This document shows positions 1 through 7,916 of a stretch of DNA of 61,840 nt, piece after piece (the stretch's first letter is position 1; each line of letters starts with the position of its first letter). Source of the DNA: an uncultured Frankiales bacterium. Its GTDB lineage: Bacteria > Actinomycetota > Actinomycetes > Mycobacteriales > SCTD01. The DNA is taken from assembly GCA_946479905.1 (NCBI GenBank), contig CAMLIA010000003.1, forward strand, positions 1 through 61,840, given 5' to 3'. The notes beneath the pieces are model-generated. The model saw nothing but the letters and a program-made list of their open reading frames with translations. It made no database searches and had not been told where the DNA came from. Position numbers and translations under genes: made by a program.

Positions 1-318
1 CACGCACTCGCGTCCCTCGACCCGTCCGACCCCGGTGATCACGCCGGCGCCCGGGGCGTCGCCGTCGTACATGCCGTGGGCAGCGAGCGGCGACAGCTCC
101 AGGAACGCTGATCCCCTGTCCAGCAAGGCGTCGACGCGGTCGCGGGGCAGCAGCTTGCCGCGGGACACGTGCTTGTCTCGGGCGCTCGCCGAGCCGCCCA
201 GGGCGGTCTGCGCGAGCAGCGCCCGCAGGTCGGCGCTCAGGCCGGCGTGGTGCTCGGTGTTGCGCGCGAACGCATCGGTGCCGGGCGCAGCCTTGGTGCC
301 GAGGACGGGGGCGTCCAC
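1..318 (-). CDS. acyl-CoA carboxylase carboxyltransferase (beta) subunit, N-terminal part
   Basis: Partial gene: 106 codons from a GTG start at 318, running off the left edge of the window. The peptide has the N-terminal pattern of the biotin-dependent acyl-CoA carboxylase beta family (AccD1 / methylcrotonyl-CoA carboxylase type): a short leader, then [31 protein letters not shown] and [11 protein letters not shown]. In the family this subunit moves CO2 from carboxybiotin to an acyl-CoA, classically 3-methylcrotonyl-CoA in leucine breakdown. A CAGGAG ribosome site lies about 7 bases before the GTG. It diverges from a TetR gene with twin palindromes in between, recalling the accD1/accA1 branched-chain operons controlled by TetR repressors. 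The exact acyl substrate is inferred, since the catalytic half is outside the window. Confidence 0.85.
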   Translation of the reverse strand, partial: MDAPVLGTKAAPGTDAFARNTEHHAGLSADLRALLAQTALGGSASARDKHVSRGKLLPRDRVDALLDRGSAFLELSPLAAHGMYDGDAPGAGVITGVGRVEGRECV

Positions 319-333
319 TACGGGTCTCCTGTT

Positions 334-374
334 GTTAGGGAGCTCTAACCTGGGATAGGTTAGAGGTCTCTAAC
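334..374. promoter_or_regulatory. twin TetR-type operators between carboxylase and regulator genes
   Basis: Two 16-bp near-perfect palindromes, GTTAGGGAGCTCTAAC (334-349) and GTTAGAGGTCTCTAAC (359-374), share the form GTTAG-N6-CTAAC. Their centres are 25 bp apart. They fill the divergent spacer between the carboxylase start (318) and the TetR start (392), where a dimeric repressor could block both promoters. That the adjacent TetR protein binds them is inferred from position. Confidence 0.8.
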
Positions 375-391
375 ACGAAGGGCAAGTGACG

Positions 392-928
392 ATGAGCACC
401 CCCCGCCAGGAGCAGCTCCTGCGCGAGGCTGCCCGGATGTTCGCCGAGTACGGCTACCACGGCGTCTCCACCGAGGACCTGGGGGCGGCCGTCGGCATCA
501 GCGGGCCTGCCGTCTACCGGCACTTCGCCTCCAAGGACGCGCTGCTCGCGGACCTGCTGATCGGCATCTCCGAGGAGCTGCTGCAGAACGGGCGCGTGGA
601 GGTGGCCGCCGCGAAGGGACCGGCGGACGCGCTGGAGCGGCTGGTCGACAAGCACCTCGAGTTCTCGCTCACCGAGCCCGACCTCATCAGGGTGCAGGAC
701 CGCGACCTGGCCTCGCTCTCCCCGGCCGACAGCCGGCAGGTGCGGCGGCTGCAGCGGGCCTACGTCGAGCTGTGGGTCGACCAGCTGGTGCCGCCGCTGG
801 ACCGCGACCAGGCCCGGGCCCGCGCGCACGCGGTCTTCGGCCTGCTCAACAGCACACCGCACCTCACCGCCGCCGACACCCACGCCGGGATGCTGAGGAC
901 GATGGCGCTCGCCGCCCTCCGAGCCTGA
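392..928 (+). CDS. TetR/AcrR family transcriptional regulator
   Basis: A 178-residue repressor of the usual TetR length. The N-terminal helix-turn-helix (about residues 8-50) is clear: ARMFAEYGYHGVSTEDLGAA, then GISGPAVYRHFASKDALL. The ligand-binding C-terminal part is all-helical and not diagnostic. I prefer the ATG at 392 over the in-frame GTG at 386, because GAAGGG at 377-382 is spaced well only for the ATG. It is divergent from an acyl-CoA carboxylase beta subunit and probably autoregulates through the twin palindromes upstream. By context it may control branched-chain acyl-CoA catabolism, as BkaR-like TetR proteins do in mycobacteria. The ligand is unknown. Confidence 0.88.
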   Translation: MSTPRQEQLLREAARMFAEYGYHGVSTEDLGAAVGISGPAVYRHFASKDALLADLLIGISEELLQNGRVEVAAAKGPADALERLVDKHLEFSLTEPDLIRVQDRDLASLSPADSRQVRRLQRAYVELWVDQLVPPLDRDQARARAHAVFGLLNSTPHLTAADTHAGMLRTMALAALRA

Positions 929-937
929 CGAGGCGGA

Positions 938-2563
938 TCAGGTCCCCACCCGGAAGCTGCTCTGCACGCGGTCGAACACCGGCTGCGACTCCTGCCAGCT
1001 GCTCTCCCGGCTCTGGACGTACACCGCGTAGCCCCGGCCGTCGACGACCTGCCCTCGGTCCAGAGCGTGCAGGACCGCGCCGCCGTCCTCGTACCGGAAC
1101 TCCCAGTCCGCCGCGTCCGAGGAGCCCTCGACCTCGACCTTCTCCAGTCTCAACCGCTCGTAGGAGGCGTGGCTCTTGCGGAACGACCGCTCCTGGTCGC
1201 GCCACGCGCCGACCGCGGACGGACCCGCGGGGTCGCGCATGGCGACCAGCACGTAGCGGCCGCCGGCGGGGTCGGTGAAGCGGGTGCCGCCGGCAGCGGT
1301 GCTGCGCTGCCAGCCGGCCGGCACGGCAACGCTCCACCCCGCGGCGCTGTCGCTGGCCGTCGTCCAGCCGGCGGGCACCGCGCCACCTGTCGGCGACGCC
1401 GTGGACGCGGAGGGGGACACAGAGGGGGACACGGAGGGCCGCGCCGAGGCGGTGGGCCGGGTGGCCTGCGGCGTCGTGCCTCCGTCGTGCTGGGCCAGCA
1501 GCAGTCCCGCGCCGGCGGCGAGCACGACGACGGCCGCCGCCGCCACCGGCAGCACCGGGACGCGTCGCCGCGCGGTGCGCTCCGTGCGCGCCGGGGGACG
1601 GGCCACGGGCACCGGCTCCACCGGAGCAGGCACCGGAGCAGGCACCGCAGCCGTGCGCGCGTCCAGCACGGTCGTCCGGTCGAAGTGCTCGGGCAGCGGC
1701 ACCGTCGCCTGGGGCGAGGCAGCAGGGACCGGCGGTGCGGAGCGACGGGCGCCGCTCGACAGGACCGCACGGACCTGGGACGAGGACGGTCGCGACGCAG
1801 GGTCCCTGGCCATCATCGCCGTCAGCAGGTCACTGAGCTCGGGGCTGCAGCGCCCGCAGCGGGGCGGGTCGGTGGTGGAGACCGCCGACAGCACGGCGTA
1901 GGCGGTCGGGCCCTCGTACGGCGGCCGGCCCTCCAGGGCGGTCCACAGCGTCGCCCCGAGGGCCCAGTAGTCCGCCGCGGCGGTCGGCCGCTCGCCTGCC
2001 AGGCGCTCGGGGGCGACGTAGGAGGGGGAGCCGAGCACGACCCCGGTCGTGGCGGCGTCGGTCCCGTCCCCCTCCATGGTCGCGATCCCGAAGTCCGTCA
2101 GCGCCACCCGGCCGTCCTCGGCCAGCAGCACGTTGCTCGGCTTCACGTCCCGGTGGAGCACGCCGGCGGCGTGGGCGGTCTCGAGCGCGTCGAGCAGCGC
2201 CAGCCCGACCCGGGCGACCTCCGCCTCCGGCAGCCCGCCACGTTCGGTGATCAGGTGGCTCAGCGTCGGCCCGCGCACGAGCTCCATGACGATCCACGGC
2301 CGGCCGTCCTGCTCGACGATGTCGTGCACCCGGACGGCAGCGTGGGTGTCCACCGCGGCCACGGCCCGGGCCTCGAGCAGGGTCCGGCCGGCGAGCCGGT
2401 CGCGGTCGGCAGCGGGCAGGGCATCCGGGAACCGGACCTCCTTGACGGCCACCGAGCGCCGCAGCAGCTCGTCGTAGGCCTCCCAGACGACACCCATGCC
2501 GCCGCGGCCGAGCTCGGCGACCAGCCGGTAGCGGCCGGCGACGAGGGCAGAGGAGGTGGTCAT
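938..2563 (-). CDS. membrane Ser/Thr protein kinase (PknB/PknD type) with extracytoplasmic sensor
   Basis: A 541-residue receptor-like kinase. The kinase domain (about 10-270) has the glycine loop GRGGMGVV (19-26), the ATP-binding lysine in AVKE (K41), the catalytic loop HRDVKPSN (137-144), the DFG (157-159) and the PSYVAPE substrate-positioning segment, so it should be active. A proline-rich juxtamembrane stretch and one membrane helix (VPVLPVAAAAVVVLAAGAG) follow. A Ser/Pro/Thr linker with a short SPSV repeat leads to a C-terminal extracellular domain with the GWSVAVPAGW pattern of Mog1/PsbP-like (LpqN-like) folds. The signal it reads is unknown. The ATG at 2563 starts directly before the kinase fold. 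It diverges from the pirin operon. Confidence 0.9.
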   Translation of the reverse strand: MTTSSALVAGRYRLVAELGRGGMGVVWEAYDELLRRSVAVKEVRFPDALPAADRDRLAGRTLLEARAVAAVDTHAAVRVHDIVEQDGRPWIVMELVRGPTLSHLITERGGLPEAEVARVGLALLDALETAHAAGVLHRDVKPSNVLLAEDGRVALTDFGIATMEGDGTDAATTGVVLGSPSYVAPERLAGERPTAAADYWALGATLWTALEGRPPYEGPTAYAVLSAVSTTDPPRCGRCSPELSDLLTAMMARDPASRPSSSQVRAVLSSGARRSAPPVPAASPQATVPLPEHFDRTTVLDARTAAVPAPVPAPVEPVPVARPPARTERTARRRVPVLPVAAAAVVVLAAGAGLLLAQHDGGTTPQATRPTASARPSVSPSVSPSASTASPTGGAVPAGWTTASDSAAGWSVAVPAGWQRSTAAGGTRFTDPAGGRYVLVAMRDPAGPSAVGAWRDQERSFRKSHASYERLRLEKVEVEGSSDAADWEFRYEDGGAVLHALDRGQVVDGRGYAVYVQSRESSWQESQPVFDRVQSSFRVGT

Positions 2564-2643
2564 CGCAAGGACGTGTACCCGCCCGGCCCGGGAGGACCCC
2601 TCCCTGGGCTGGGAAGGTTGGAGGGCACCCGCGCGTTGCAGGA

Positions 2644-2659
2644 AGTTGCACGAGCAACT
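2644..2659. promoter_or_regulatory. perfect 6-bp-arm palindrome upstream of the pirin operon
   Basis: AGTTGC-ACGA-GCAACT at 2644-2659 has perfect 6-bp arms, and an extra GTTGCA half-site lies 10 bp upstream (2635-2640). It ends 15 bp before the pirin ATG, in the divergent spacer facing the kinase gene. This looks like an operator for a dimeric winged-helix repressor of MarR type. The regulator is not identifiable from the window. Confidence 0.5.
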
Positions 2660-2674
2660 ACCCGAGGAGTCTCC

Positions 2675-3646
2675 ATGCCTGCCGTCACCGCCGACACGAT
2701 CGCCCTGCCGCGCATCCCCCGCGCGGGACTGGGTGACACCGAGCGCCCCGTGAAGCAGGTGACCACCGCACCGCAGGGCTACGAGGGCGAGGGCTTCCCG
2801 GTCCGCCGGGCCTTCGCGGGCGTCGACGTCCGCGACCTCGACCCGTTCATCATGATGGACCAGATGGGCGAGGTGGAGTACGCCCCGGGCGAGCCGAAGG
2901 GCACCCCGTGGCACCCGCACCGCGGCTTCGAGACCGTCACCTACATCATCGACGGCGCCTTCCAGCACCAGGACAGCCACGGCGGCGGCGGCTTCATCAC
3001 CGACGGCGCCACCCAGTGGATGACCGCGGGCGGCGGCATCCTGCACATCGAGACCCCGCCCGCGGAGCTCGTCGAGAGCGGCGGCACCTTCCACGGCGTG
3101 CAGCTGTGGGTCAACCTGCCGCGCAAGGACAAGATGATCGCGCCGGCCTACCAGAACCTCGAGGGCGACGACGTCCTGCTGCTCGCCAGCGACGACGGCG
3201 GCGCCCTGGTCCGCGTGATCGCCGGTGACGTGGCGGGCCACCGGGGACCCGGCAGCACGCACACGCCGATCGCCTTCGCCCACGCGACGATCGCGCCGGG
3301 CGCTCAGCTCAGCATCCCGTGGGACCCGAGCTTCAACGCGCTCGTCTACGTCCTCGCCGGGCACGGCCGCGCGGGCACCGAGGGCCGGCCGGTGCACACC
3401 GGCCAGACGGTGGTCTTCGGCAGGGGCGACCACCTGACCGTCACCGCCGACGACACCCAGGAGAGCCGGTACGGCGCGCTCGAGGTCCTGGTCCTCGGCG
3501 GCCAGCCGATCAGGGAGCCCGTCGCGCAGTACGGCCCGTTCGTCATGAGCACCCGCGAGGAGCTGGTGCAGGCGGTCGAGGACTTCCAGTCCGGCCGGTT
3601 CGGGCAGATCCCCGCGAACGCGCTGATGCCGCACGTGGTCCGTTGA
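2675..3646 (+). CDS. pirin family protein
   Basis: A 323-residue bicupin of the pirin family. The N-terminal cupin carries the metal-binding pattern WHPHRGFETVTYIIDG with H80 and H82, then H124 and E126 in GILHIET. These are equivalent to the iron ligands of human pirin. Bacterial members are linked to quercetin dioxygenase activity or to redox and stress control of partner proteins; the role here cannot be told. A GAGGAG ribosome site sits 5 bases before the ATG. The stop TGA overlaps the TTG start of the next gene, and the palindrome just upstream suggests repressor control. Confidence 0.9.
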   Translation: MPAVTADTIALPRIPRAGLGDTERPVKQVTTAPQGYEGEGFPVRRAFAGVDVRDLDPFIMMDQMGEVEYAPGEPKGTPWHPHRGFETVTYIIDGAFQHQDSHGGGGFITDGATQWMTAGGGILHIETPPAELVESGGTFHGVQLWVNLPRKDKMIAPAYQNLEGDDVLLLASDDGGALVRVIAGDVAGHRGPGSTHTPIAFAHATIAPGAQLSIPWDPSFNALVYVLAGHGRAGTEGRPVHTGQTVVFGRGDHLTVTADDTQESRYGALEVLVLGGQPIREPVAQYGPFVMSTREELVQAVEDFQSGRFGQIPANALMPHVVR

Positions 3647-4332
3647 GGCTCGTCCACCCGGAGGTCCGCGACGTCACCGCCGAGGACCTCCTCGACCTCT
3701 ACGACGAACCCGGCCCGCACCTGCGGGCCGGGTTCATCGCGTCCGTCGACGGCGTGGTCGCGATCGACGGCCGGTCCGGTGGGCTCGGCAGCCCCGCCGA
3801 CAAGGCGTCGTTCCGCGCGCTCCGCACGGTCTGCGACGCGATCGTCGTCGGCGCGGGCACGGTCAGGGACGAGGACTACGGCCCGGTGGTGTACGCGGAG
3901 GGCGCGGCCGCCTGGCGCGCCGCGCACGGCCGCGCCGCGCAGCCGCCGATCGTCGTCGTCAGCCGGCGCGGTCAGCTGGACCCGGCGGCGCGCGTGCTGC
4001 AGGGGCCCGTGATCCTGGCGGTCCCCGACGGCGTCGCCACCCCCGAGGGCGTCGACGTCATCCGCACCACGGACCCCTCCGAGCTGCGGCGCGCGCTGCA
4101 CGAGCGCGGCCTGGCGCGGCTGCTGTGCGAGGGCGGTCCGGCGCTGCTGACCTCGCTGCTCGAGGCGGGTGCGGTCGACGAGCTGTTCCTCACCACTGCC
4201 CCCAGGGCGGTCGGCGAAGGGGCGCGGCTGCTCACCGCACCCGCACCGACCGGACTGGAGCTGCGGTCCCTCATCGTCGACGACCCCGGCGTCCTGCTCA
4301 CCCGCTGGGCCGTCGTACGGTCGCAGGCATGA
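3643..4332 (+). CDS. RibD C-terminal-domain reductase (dihydrofolate reductase-like fold)
   Basis: A 229-residue stand-alone RibD_C protein, an NADPH-dependent pyrimidine/pteridine-type reductase fold. Diagnostic parts are the substrate loop FIASVDGVVAIDG, the NADPH segment AIVVGAGTVRDEDYGPV and LLCEGGPALLTSLLEAGAVDELFLT near the C-terminus. There is no deaminase domain, so this is not full-length RibD, and true riboflavin synthesis is unlikely to be its only possible role. I chose the TTG at 3643 because it overlaps the pirin stop codon (TTGA) and places the start just before the conserved fold. Its own stop overlaps the next start by ATGA, so the three genes are translationally coupled. Confidence 0.85.
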   Translation: MRLVHPEVRDVTAEDLLDLYDEPGPHLRAGFIASVDGVVAIDGRSGGLGSPADKASFRALRTVCDAIVVGAGTVRDEDYGPVVYAEGAAAWRAAHGRAAQPPIVVVSRRGQLDPAARVLQGPVILAVPDGVATPEGVDVIRTTDPSELRRALHERGLARLLCEGGPALLTSLLEAGAVDELFLTTAPRAVGEGARLLTAPAPTGLELRSLIVDDPGVLLTRWAVVRSQA

Positions 4333-4739
4333 GCGAGAGCCCCTTCCCCGACCTGCCCCCCGAGCACTTCGACCAGCTGGTCGGGCTCGAGTACACCGAG
4401 TTCAGCAAGGACGGCGTGACCGGGACCCTCAAGGTGACCCCGCAGCTCCACCAGCCCTACGGGATCGTCCACGGCGGGGTGCTGTGCAGCGTCGTCGAGT
4501 CTGTCGCGAGCGCCTCCGCGGCCCTGTGGTTCGAGGGCCCGGTCGTCGGGACGTCCAACCACACCAACTTCATCAAGGCCGCTCGCTCGGGCACCCTCAC
4601 GGCGCGGTCGACCCCCATCCACCGCGGCCGCAGCCAGCAGCTGTGGGAGGTCGACATCACCGACGAGCAGGGCCGGCTGATCGCCAAGGGTCAGGTCCGG
4701 CTGGCGAACCTCGACAACACCGACCTCGGCAAGGGCTAG
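4329..4739 (+). CDS. PaaI-type hotdog thioesterase
   Basis: A 136-residue single hotdog-fold protein. The active-site helix pattern YGIVHGGVLCSVVESVAS (HGG then E) is that of PaaI/YdiI acyl-CoA thioesterases, and VGTSNHTNFIKAARSGTLTA is the usual following strand. The family hydrolyses aromatic or short acyl-CoA thioesters. It is coupled to the RibD-like gene by an ATGA overlap and ends the pirin operon. Its stop lies in CTAGCTAG, immediately facing the stop of the convergent next gene. Confidence 0.88.
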   Translation: MSESPFPDLPPEHFDQLVGLEYTEFSKDGVTGTLKVTPQLHQPYGIVHGGVLCSVVESVASASAALWFEGPVVGTSNHTNFIKAARSGTLTARSTPIHRGRSQQLWEVDITDEQGRLIAKGQVRLANLDNTDLGKG

Positions 4740-6161
4740 CTAGCGGTAGAGCCCCGGGCCCGTCGTCTGCCGGACGATGGCGCCCTTGCGCAGCCGGTCC
4801 TTCGGCGTGCAGCCCTTGACCTTGAGGCAGCCGTCCGCGAACGCGATGACGACCCGGCCCTTGCCGTCGAGCACCATGTCGTTGAAGTCGAGCAGGTTGC
4901 GGTCGTCCGTGCATGACGTCCCGCCGGTGCAGATCGAGCCGACCTGGACCGGGCTGCCCGGCGTCGCGTCGTAGGTCTTCCAGTGCCGGCCGCGGTCGTA
5001 GGTGTAGGAGACGTACATCCGCCAGACGCCGTCGAACTCCTTGCGGTTGCCGGGGTTCCCGTCGCTGGTGCTGCCGAGGTAGGCCACGGCCGCCCGGTCA
5101 CCGTCGCCGGCGACCGCCAGCGGGAAGCGGGAGACCCGGACGCCGAGGTCCTTGCCGAGGGCCGTCGGGACGGTCCAGCGCGCGCCCTTCGAGGTGCTCA
5201 CCGCCACCTGGACGCGGCCGCCGCCGTCCTCGTTGTCGTGCGAGCCCCAGGCGGCGTAGACGGTGCCGTCCTTGCCCACCGCGAGGGACGGGTGCCCGGC
5301 GTCGCCCTCGGTGGAGTGCGGGATCGAGTGCTTGGTCCAGCTGAGCCCGTCGTTCTCGGTGACGAAGACCGCCTGCTTGCCGGCCTCGTCGTCGCAGCCG
5401 TCCGGCATGAGGTAGGTCGTGCCGTCCGGGGCGGCCTTGAGGTGGCCGACGATCGCCGAGCAGGTCTCACCGGGGTCGAGGGAGACCGGGTGGGACGGGC
5501 CGTAGGTCAGCCCGCCGTCGAGGCTGGTCCCGCAGTCGATGGCGGCGAGGTCGTTGGTGCAGTAGTAGAGGACGTTGGGGTAGCCGACGGTCTGGACCAC
5601 CCGCGGCTTGGCCGTCACGAGCGTCTGGTGGTCGAAGGAGATGCCCAGCGCGCAGCCGAGCGGCCCCTGCGTCCAGGTCGTCCCGAAGTCGTCGCTGTAG
5701 GCCTGGGCGGAGCAGCCCTGCGGCATCAGCTGGTTGATCCAGACGCGACCGGTGTCGGTGTCGCGCCACAGGATCGGGTCACTGGACTGGGCGCCCTCGA
5801 CCAGCGGCTGCACCGGTGTCCACGTGGACCGGCCGCCCGGCTTGAAGCCGACCCGCAGGGTCTGCAGACCGCACTCGTAGAGCGCCCGGTCCGTCTTCGC
5901 GTCGTAACCGACGGTCGGCTCGCCGCACGAGTCGCCGATCCCCGTCTGGCTGTAGATGCCGAACACGGGAACGCCCGCGGGGTTGTGCTTGACGTCGTAG
6001 ATGACGCTGGCCGCCGGCTCCGGCGCCCCCGTCGTCAGGTCGACGCCGACAGGGGACGTGTACTGCACGAACGTCGGCGCGGACGTGCCGGCGCGCGCCG
6101 ACACGAACGAGCTGGCGACGGCAGCGGCGAGCAGGGGGGCGAGGACGAGTCGGGGGCGCAC
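4740..6161 (-). CDS. secreted Asp-box (BNR) beta-propeller protein, sialidase-like
   Basis: A 473-residue exported protein with an N-terminal signal peptide (MRPRLVLAPLLAAAVASSF, cleavage probably after SARA). Several Asp-box motifs (S/T-x-D-x-G-x-x-W) mark a beta-propeller: SDDFGTTW near 157, TENDGLSW near 269 and YDRGRHW near 389. Paired cysteines across the chain suggest disulfides outside the cell. I do not see the FRIP motif or a clear arginine triad of true sialidases, so an enzymatic name would be over-annotation. The GTG start at 6161 is preceded by CCAGGGCAG. Two more proteins with this architecture occur in the window (31272-32618 and 53984-55678). Function unknown. Confidence 0.8.
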   Translation of the reverse strand: MRPRLVLAPLLAAAVASSFVSARAGTSAPTFVQYTSPVGVDLTTGAPEPAASVIYDVKHNPAGVPVFGIYSQTGIGDSCGEPTVGYDAKTDRALYECGLQTLRVGFKPGGRSTWTPVQPLVEGAQSSDPILWRDTDTGRVWINQLMPQGCSAQAYSDDFGTTWTQGPLGCALGISFDHQTLVTAKPRVVQTVGYPNVLYYCTNDLAAIDCGTSLDGGLTYGPSHPVSLDPGETCSAIVGHLKAAPDGTTYLMPDGCDDEAGKQAVFVTENDGLSWTKHSIPHSTEGDAGHPSLAVGKDGTVYAAWGSHDNEDGGGRVQVAVSTSKGARWTVPTALGKDLGVRVSRFPLAVAGDGDRAAVAYLGSTSDGNPGNRKEFDGVWRMYVSYTYDRGRHWKTYDATPGSPVQVGSICTGGTSCTDDRNLLDFNDMVLDGKGRVVIAFADGCLKVKGCTPKDRLRKGAIVRQTTGPGLYR

Positions 6162-6206
6162 CTGCCCTGGATTCGACGGCCGGGGCCGATCCCCTGCCGG
6201 GGACGG

Positions 6207-7325
6207 TCAGGCTGTGAGGGACGCCATGACCTCGGCGACCGGAGCGCCCTCCGCCACGTGGCTTCGCAGCTTCATCACGGCGGCCCCGGCGGAGAAGCCC
6301 ACCACCCCCGTCAGGCGACCGGCGCGGGAGAAGACGGCGAGCGGCCGCGAACGGGGGCCCACCTCGACGACCTCCACGTCGTCGTCGGCGGCGACCGCAC
6401 CGAGGCCCTGCAGCTTCACGTCGTACTGGTCGCTCCACCAGTAGGGCACCGGCTCGTGCTCGACCGGCTCGCCGAGGATGCCCGCCGCCACCGTCTCGGC
6501 CTGCTCGCCCGCGCTCGTCCAGTGCTCGCGCCGGACTCCCGCCCAGCGCGCCACGTCACCGACGGCCCACACCCCGTCGGTCACCCGGCCCCTCCCGTCG
6601 CAGACCACGCCGTCGTCGAGCGGGAGGCCGCTGCCCTCGAGCCAGCCGGTGGCCGGTGTGACGCCCATCGCCTCCAGCAGCGCGTCCACCTCGAGCACGG
6701 TCCCGTCCGCCAGCTCGAGCCGGTCGCTGCTCGCCGCCGTCACACCGGTCCCCAGGTGCAGGTGGACGCCGTGCGAGGCGTGCAGGTCGGCGATGCGCTT
6801 CGCCAGCACCGGCCCGAGCACCCGGATCAGCGGCCCGTCGAGGACGTCGACGAGGTGGACCTCGGCTCCCTTGGCGCGGGCGCTCGCGGCGACCTCGCAC
6901 CCGATGAGCCCCGCACCCACCACGCCCAGGGTCCGACCGGGGGCGAGGTACGGAGACAGCGCGCGGCTGTCGTCGAGCGTGCGCAGCACGTGGCCCGGCG
7001 CGCCGGGCAGCCGGCGCGGCACCGCGCCGGTCGCGATGACGAGCTCGTCGAACTCCTCGTCACCTGCGGTGGTCGCCAGCACCCGGCCGGAGACGCCTGT
7101 CGCGCTCACGCCGAGCCGGAGGTCGACGCCCAAGGAGTCGTACTCCTCGCGCAGGTACATGGGCTCCCGCTCACCGCGGAGCACGTGCTTCGACAGCGGT
7201 GGCCGGTCGTAGGGCTCGTGCAGCTCCTCGCCGACCAGCACGACCGAGGCGTCCGATCCCTTGGCGCGCAAGGCTTCGACGACCCGGAGCCCAGCGAGAC
7301 CGGCACCCACGACCACGACCTTCAC
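6207..7325 (-). CDS. FAD/NAD(P)-dependent ferredoxin reductase-like oxidoreductase
   Basis: A 372-residue pyridine-nucleotide-disulfide-fold reductase. The N-terminal FAD site is VVVGAGLAGLRVVEALR, the mid-chain NAD(P)H site is LGVVGAGLIGCEVAA, and the second FAD contact is GVWAVGDVARW. EPYDRPPLSKHVL is typical of rhodocoxin/putidaredoxin reductases that pass electrons from NAD(P)H to ferredoxins for P450s and dioxygenases. No partner ferredoxin or P450 is in the window. It starts with GTG and follows the LigB-like gene by 3 bases, so it is probably the last gene of the gpgS-folP2 operon. Confidence 0.88.
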   Translation of the reverse strand: MKVVVVGAGLAGLRVVEALRAKGSDASVVLVGEELHEPYDRPPLSKHVLRGEREPMYLREEYDSLGVDLRLGVSATGVSGRVLATTAGDEEFDELVIATGAVPRRLPGAPGHVLRTLDDSRALSPYLAPGRTLGVVGAGLIGCEVAASARAKGAEVHLVDVLDGPLIRVLGPVLAKRIADLHASHGVHLHLGTGVTAASSDRLELADGTVLEVDALLEAMGVTPATGWLEGSGLPLDDGVVCDGRGRVTDGVWAVGDVARWAGVRREHWTSAGEQAETVAAGILGEPVEHEPVPYWWSDQYDVKLQGLGAVAADDDVEVVEVGPRSRPLAVFSRAGRLTGVVGFSAGAAVMKLRSHVAEGAPVAEVMASLTA

Positions 7326-7328
7326 GGG

Positions 7329-7916
7329 TCAGGACCCTATCCACGTCGCCACGACGTACCCGACGCCGTAGGGGGCGCCGTCGTACAGCACGTCGCCGGT
7401 GAAGCCGGAACCAACCGACGCAGCGACCGTGCGCCAGGCGTCCAGGCCGCCGACCAGCAGCGCGCGGCCGAGGTCGACGTCGAGGGCGGGCAGCGTCCCC
7501 CGACGCAACCCGTCCACCACCGCCCGGTCGAACGCCTCCGCGCGGGGGTCGAGGTGACCGGGCGCCTTCTCGGTGCGCCGGGCCGAGCCGTCGCCGACGA
7601 CCAGCAGGTCGGCACCCGCCGGGAGGTCGACGGCTGAGCCGTCGACGGCGAGCAGGCGGTGCGGTCGGCGGCCGAGCAGGGCCGACCCGACGGCGAGCGG
7701 GAGCGGCAGCGGGTCGGAGGCCGCGGGGCCGCGTGCGCCGAACGGCGTCGCGTCGACCGACCCGGTGCGCCACCCCACGGGTGTCGCGCCGCCGAGCACC
7801 ACGATGTCGTCGCCCAGCGCCGAGATCGCCTGGAGGCAGGCCGATCTGAGGTCCTCCGGTCCGCCACCCAGGTCGGGGAGCAGCAGGGGCGCGGACGGGA
7901 CGAACGCGAGCCTCAT
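7329..7916 (-). CDS. LigB-like class III extradiol dioxygenase-fold protein
   Basis: A 195-residue protein whose start, FVPSAPLLLPDLGGG followed by a LRSACLQAI helix and IVVLGGA, matches actinobacterial proteins labelled class III extradiol ring-cleavage dioxygenase-like. These are usually about 240 residues, so this one is short. It lacks an obvious full set of catalytic histidines, so dioxygenase activity is doubtful. Its ATG overlaps the folP2 stop by ATGA. The role is unknown; the operon links it to glucosylglycerate-type metabolism only by position. Confidence 0.65.
   Translation of the reverse strand: MRLAFVPSAPLLLPDLGGGPEDLRSACLQAISALGDDIVVLGGATPVGWRTGSVDATPFGARGPAASDPLPLPLAVGSALLGRRPHRLLAVDGSAVDLPAGADLLVVGDGSARRTEKAPGHLDPRAEAFDRAVVDGLRRGTLPALDVDLGRALLVGGLDAWRTVAASVGSGFTGDVLYDGAPYGVGYVVATWIGS

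Noticed and set aside
4740..6161. Calling the Asp-box proteins exo-alpha-sialidases
   Set aside because: Asp-boxes are structural and occur in many propellers; the catalytic motifs of sialidases are not visible.
4983..7637. A plus-strand 884-codon frame over the Asp-box and reductase genes
   Set aside because: Antisense to two genes with clear signal peptide, Asp-box and Rossmann motifs; its own translation shows no family.
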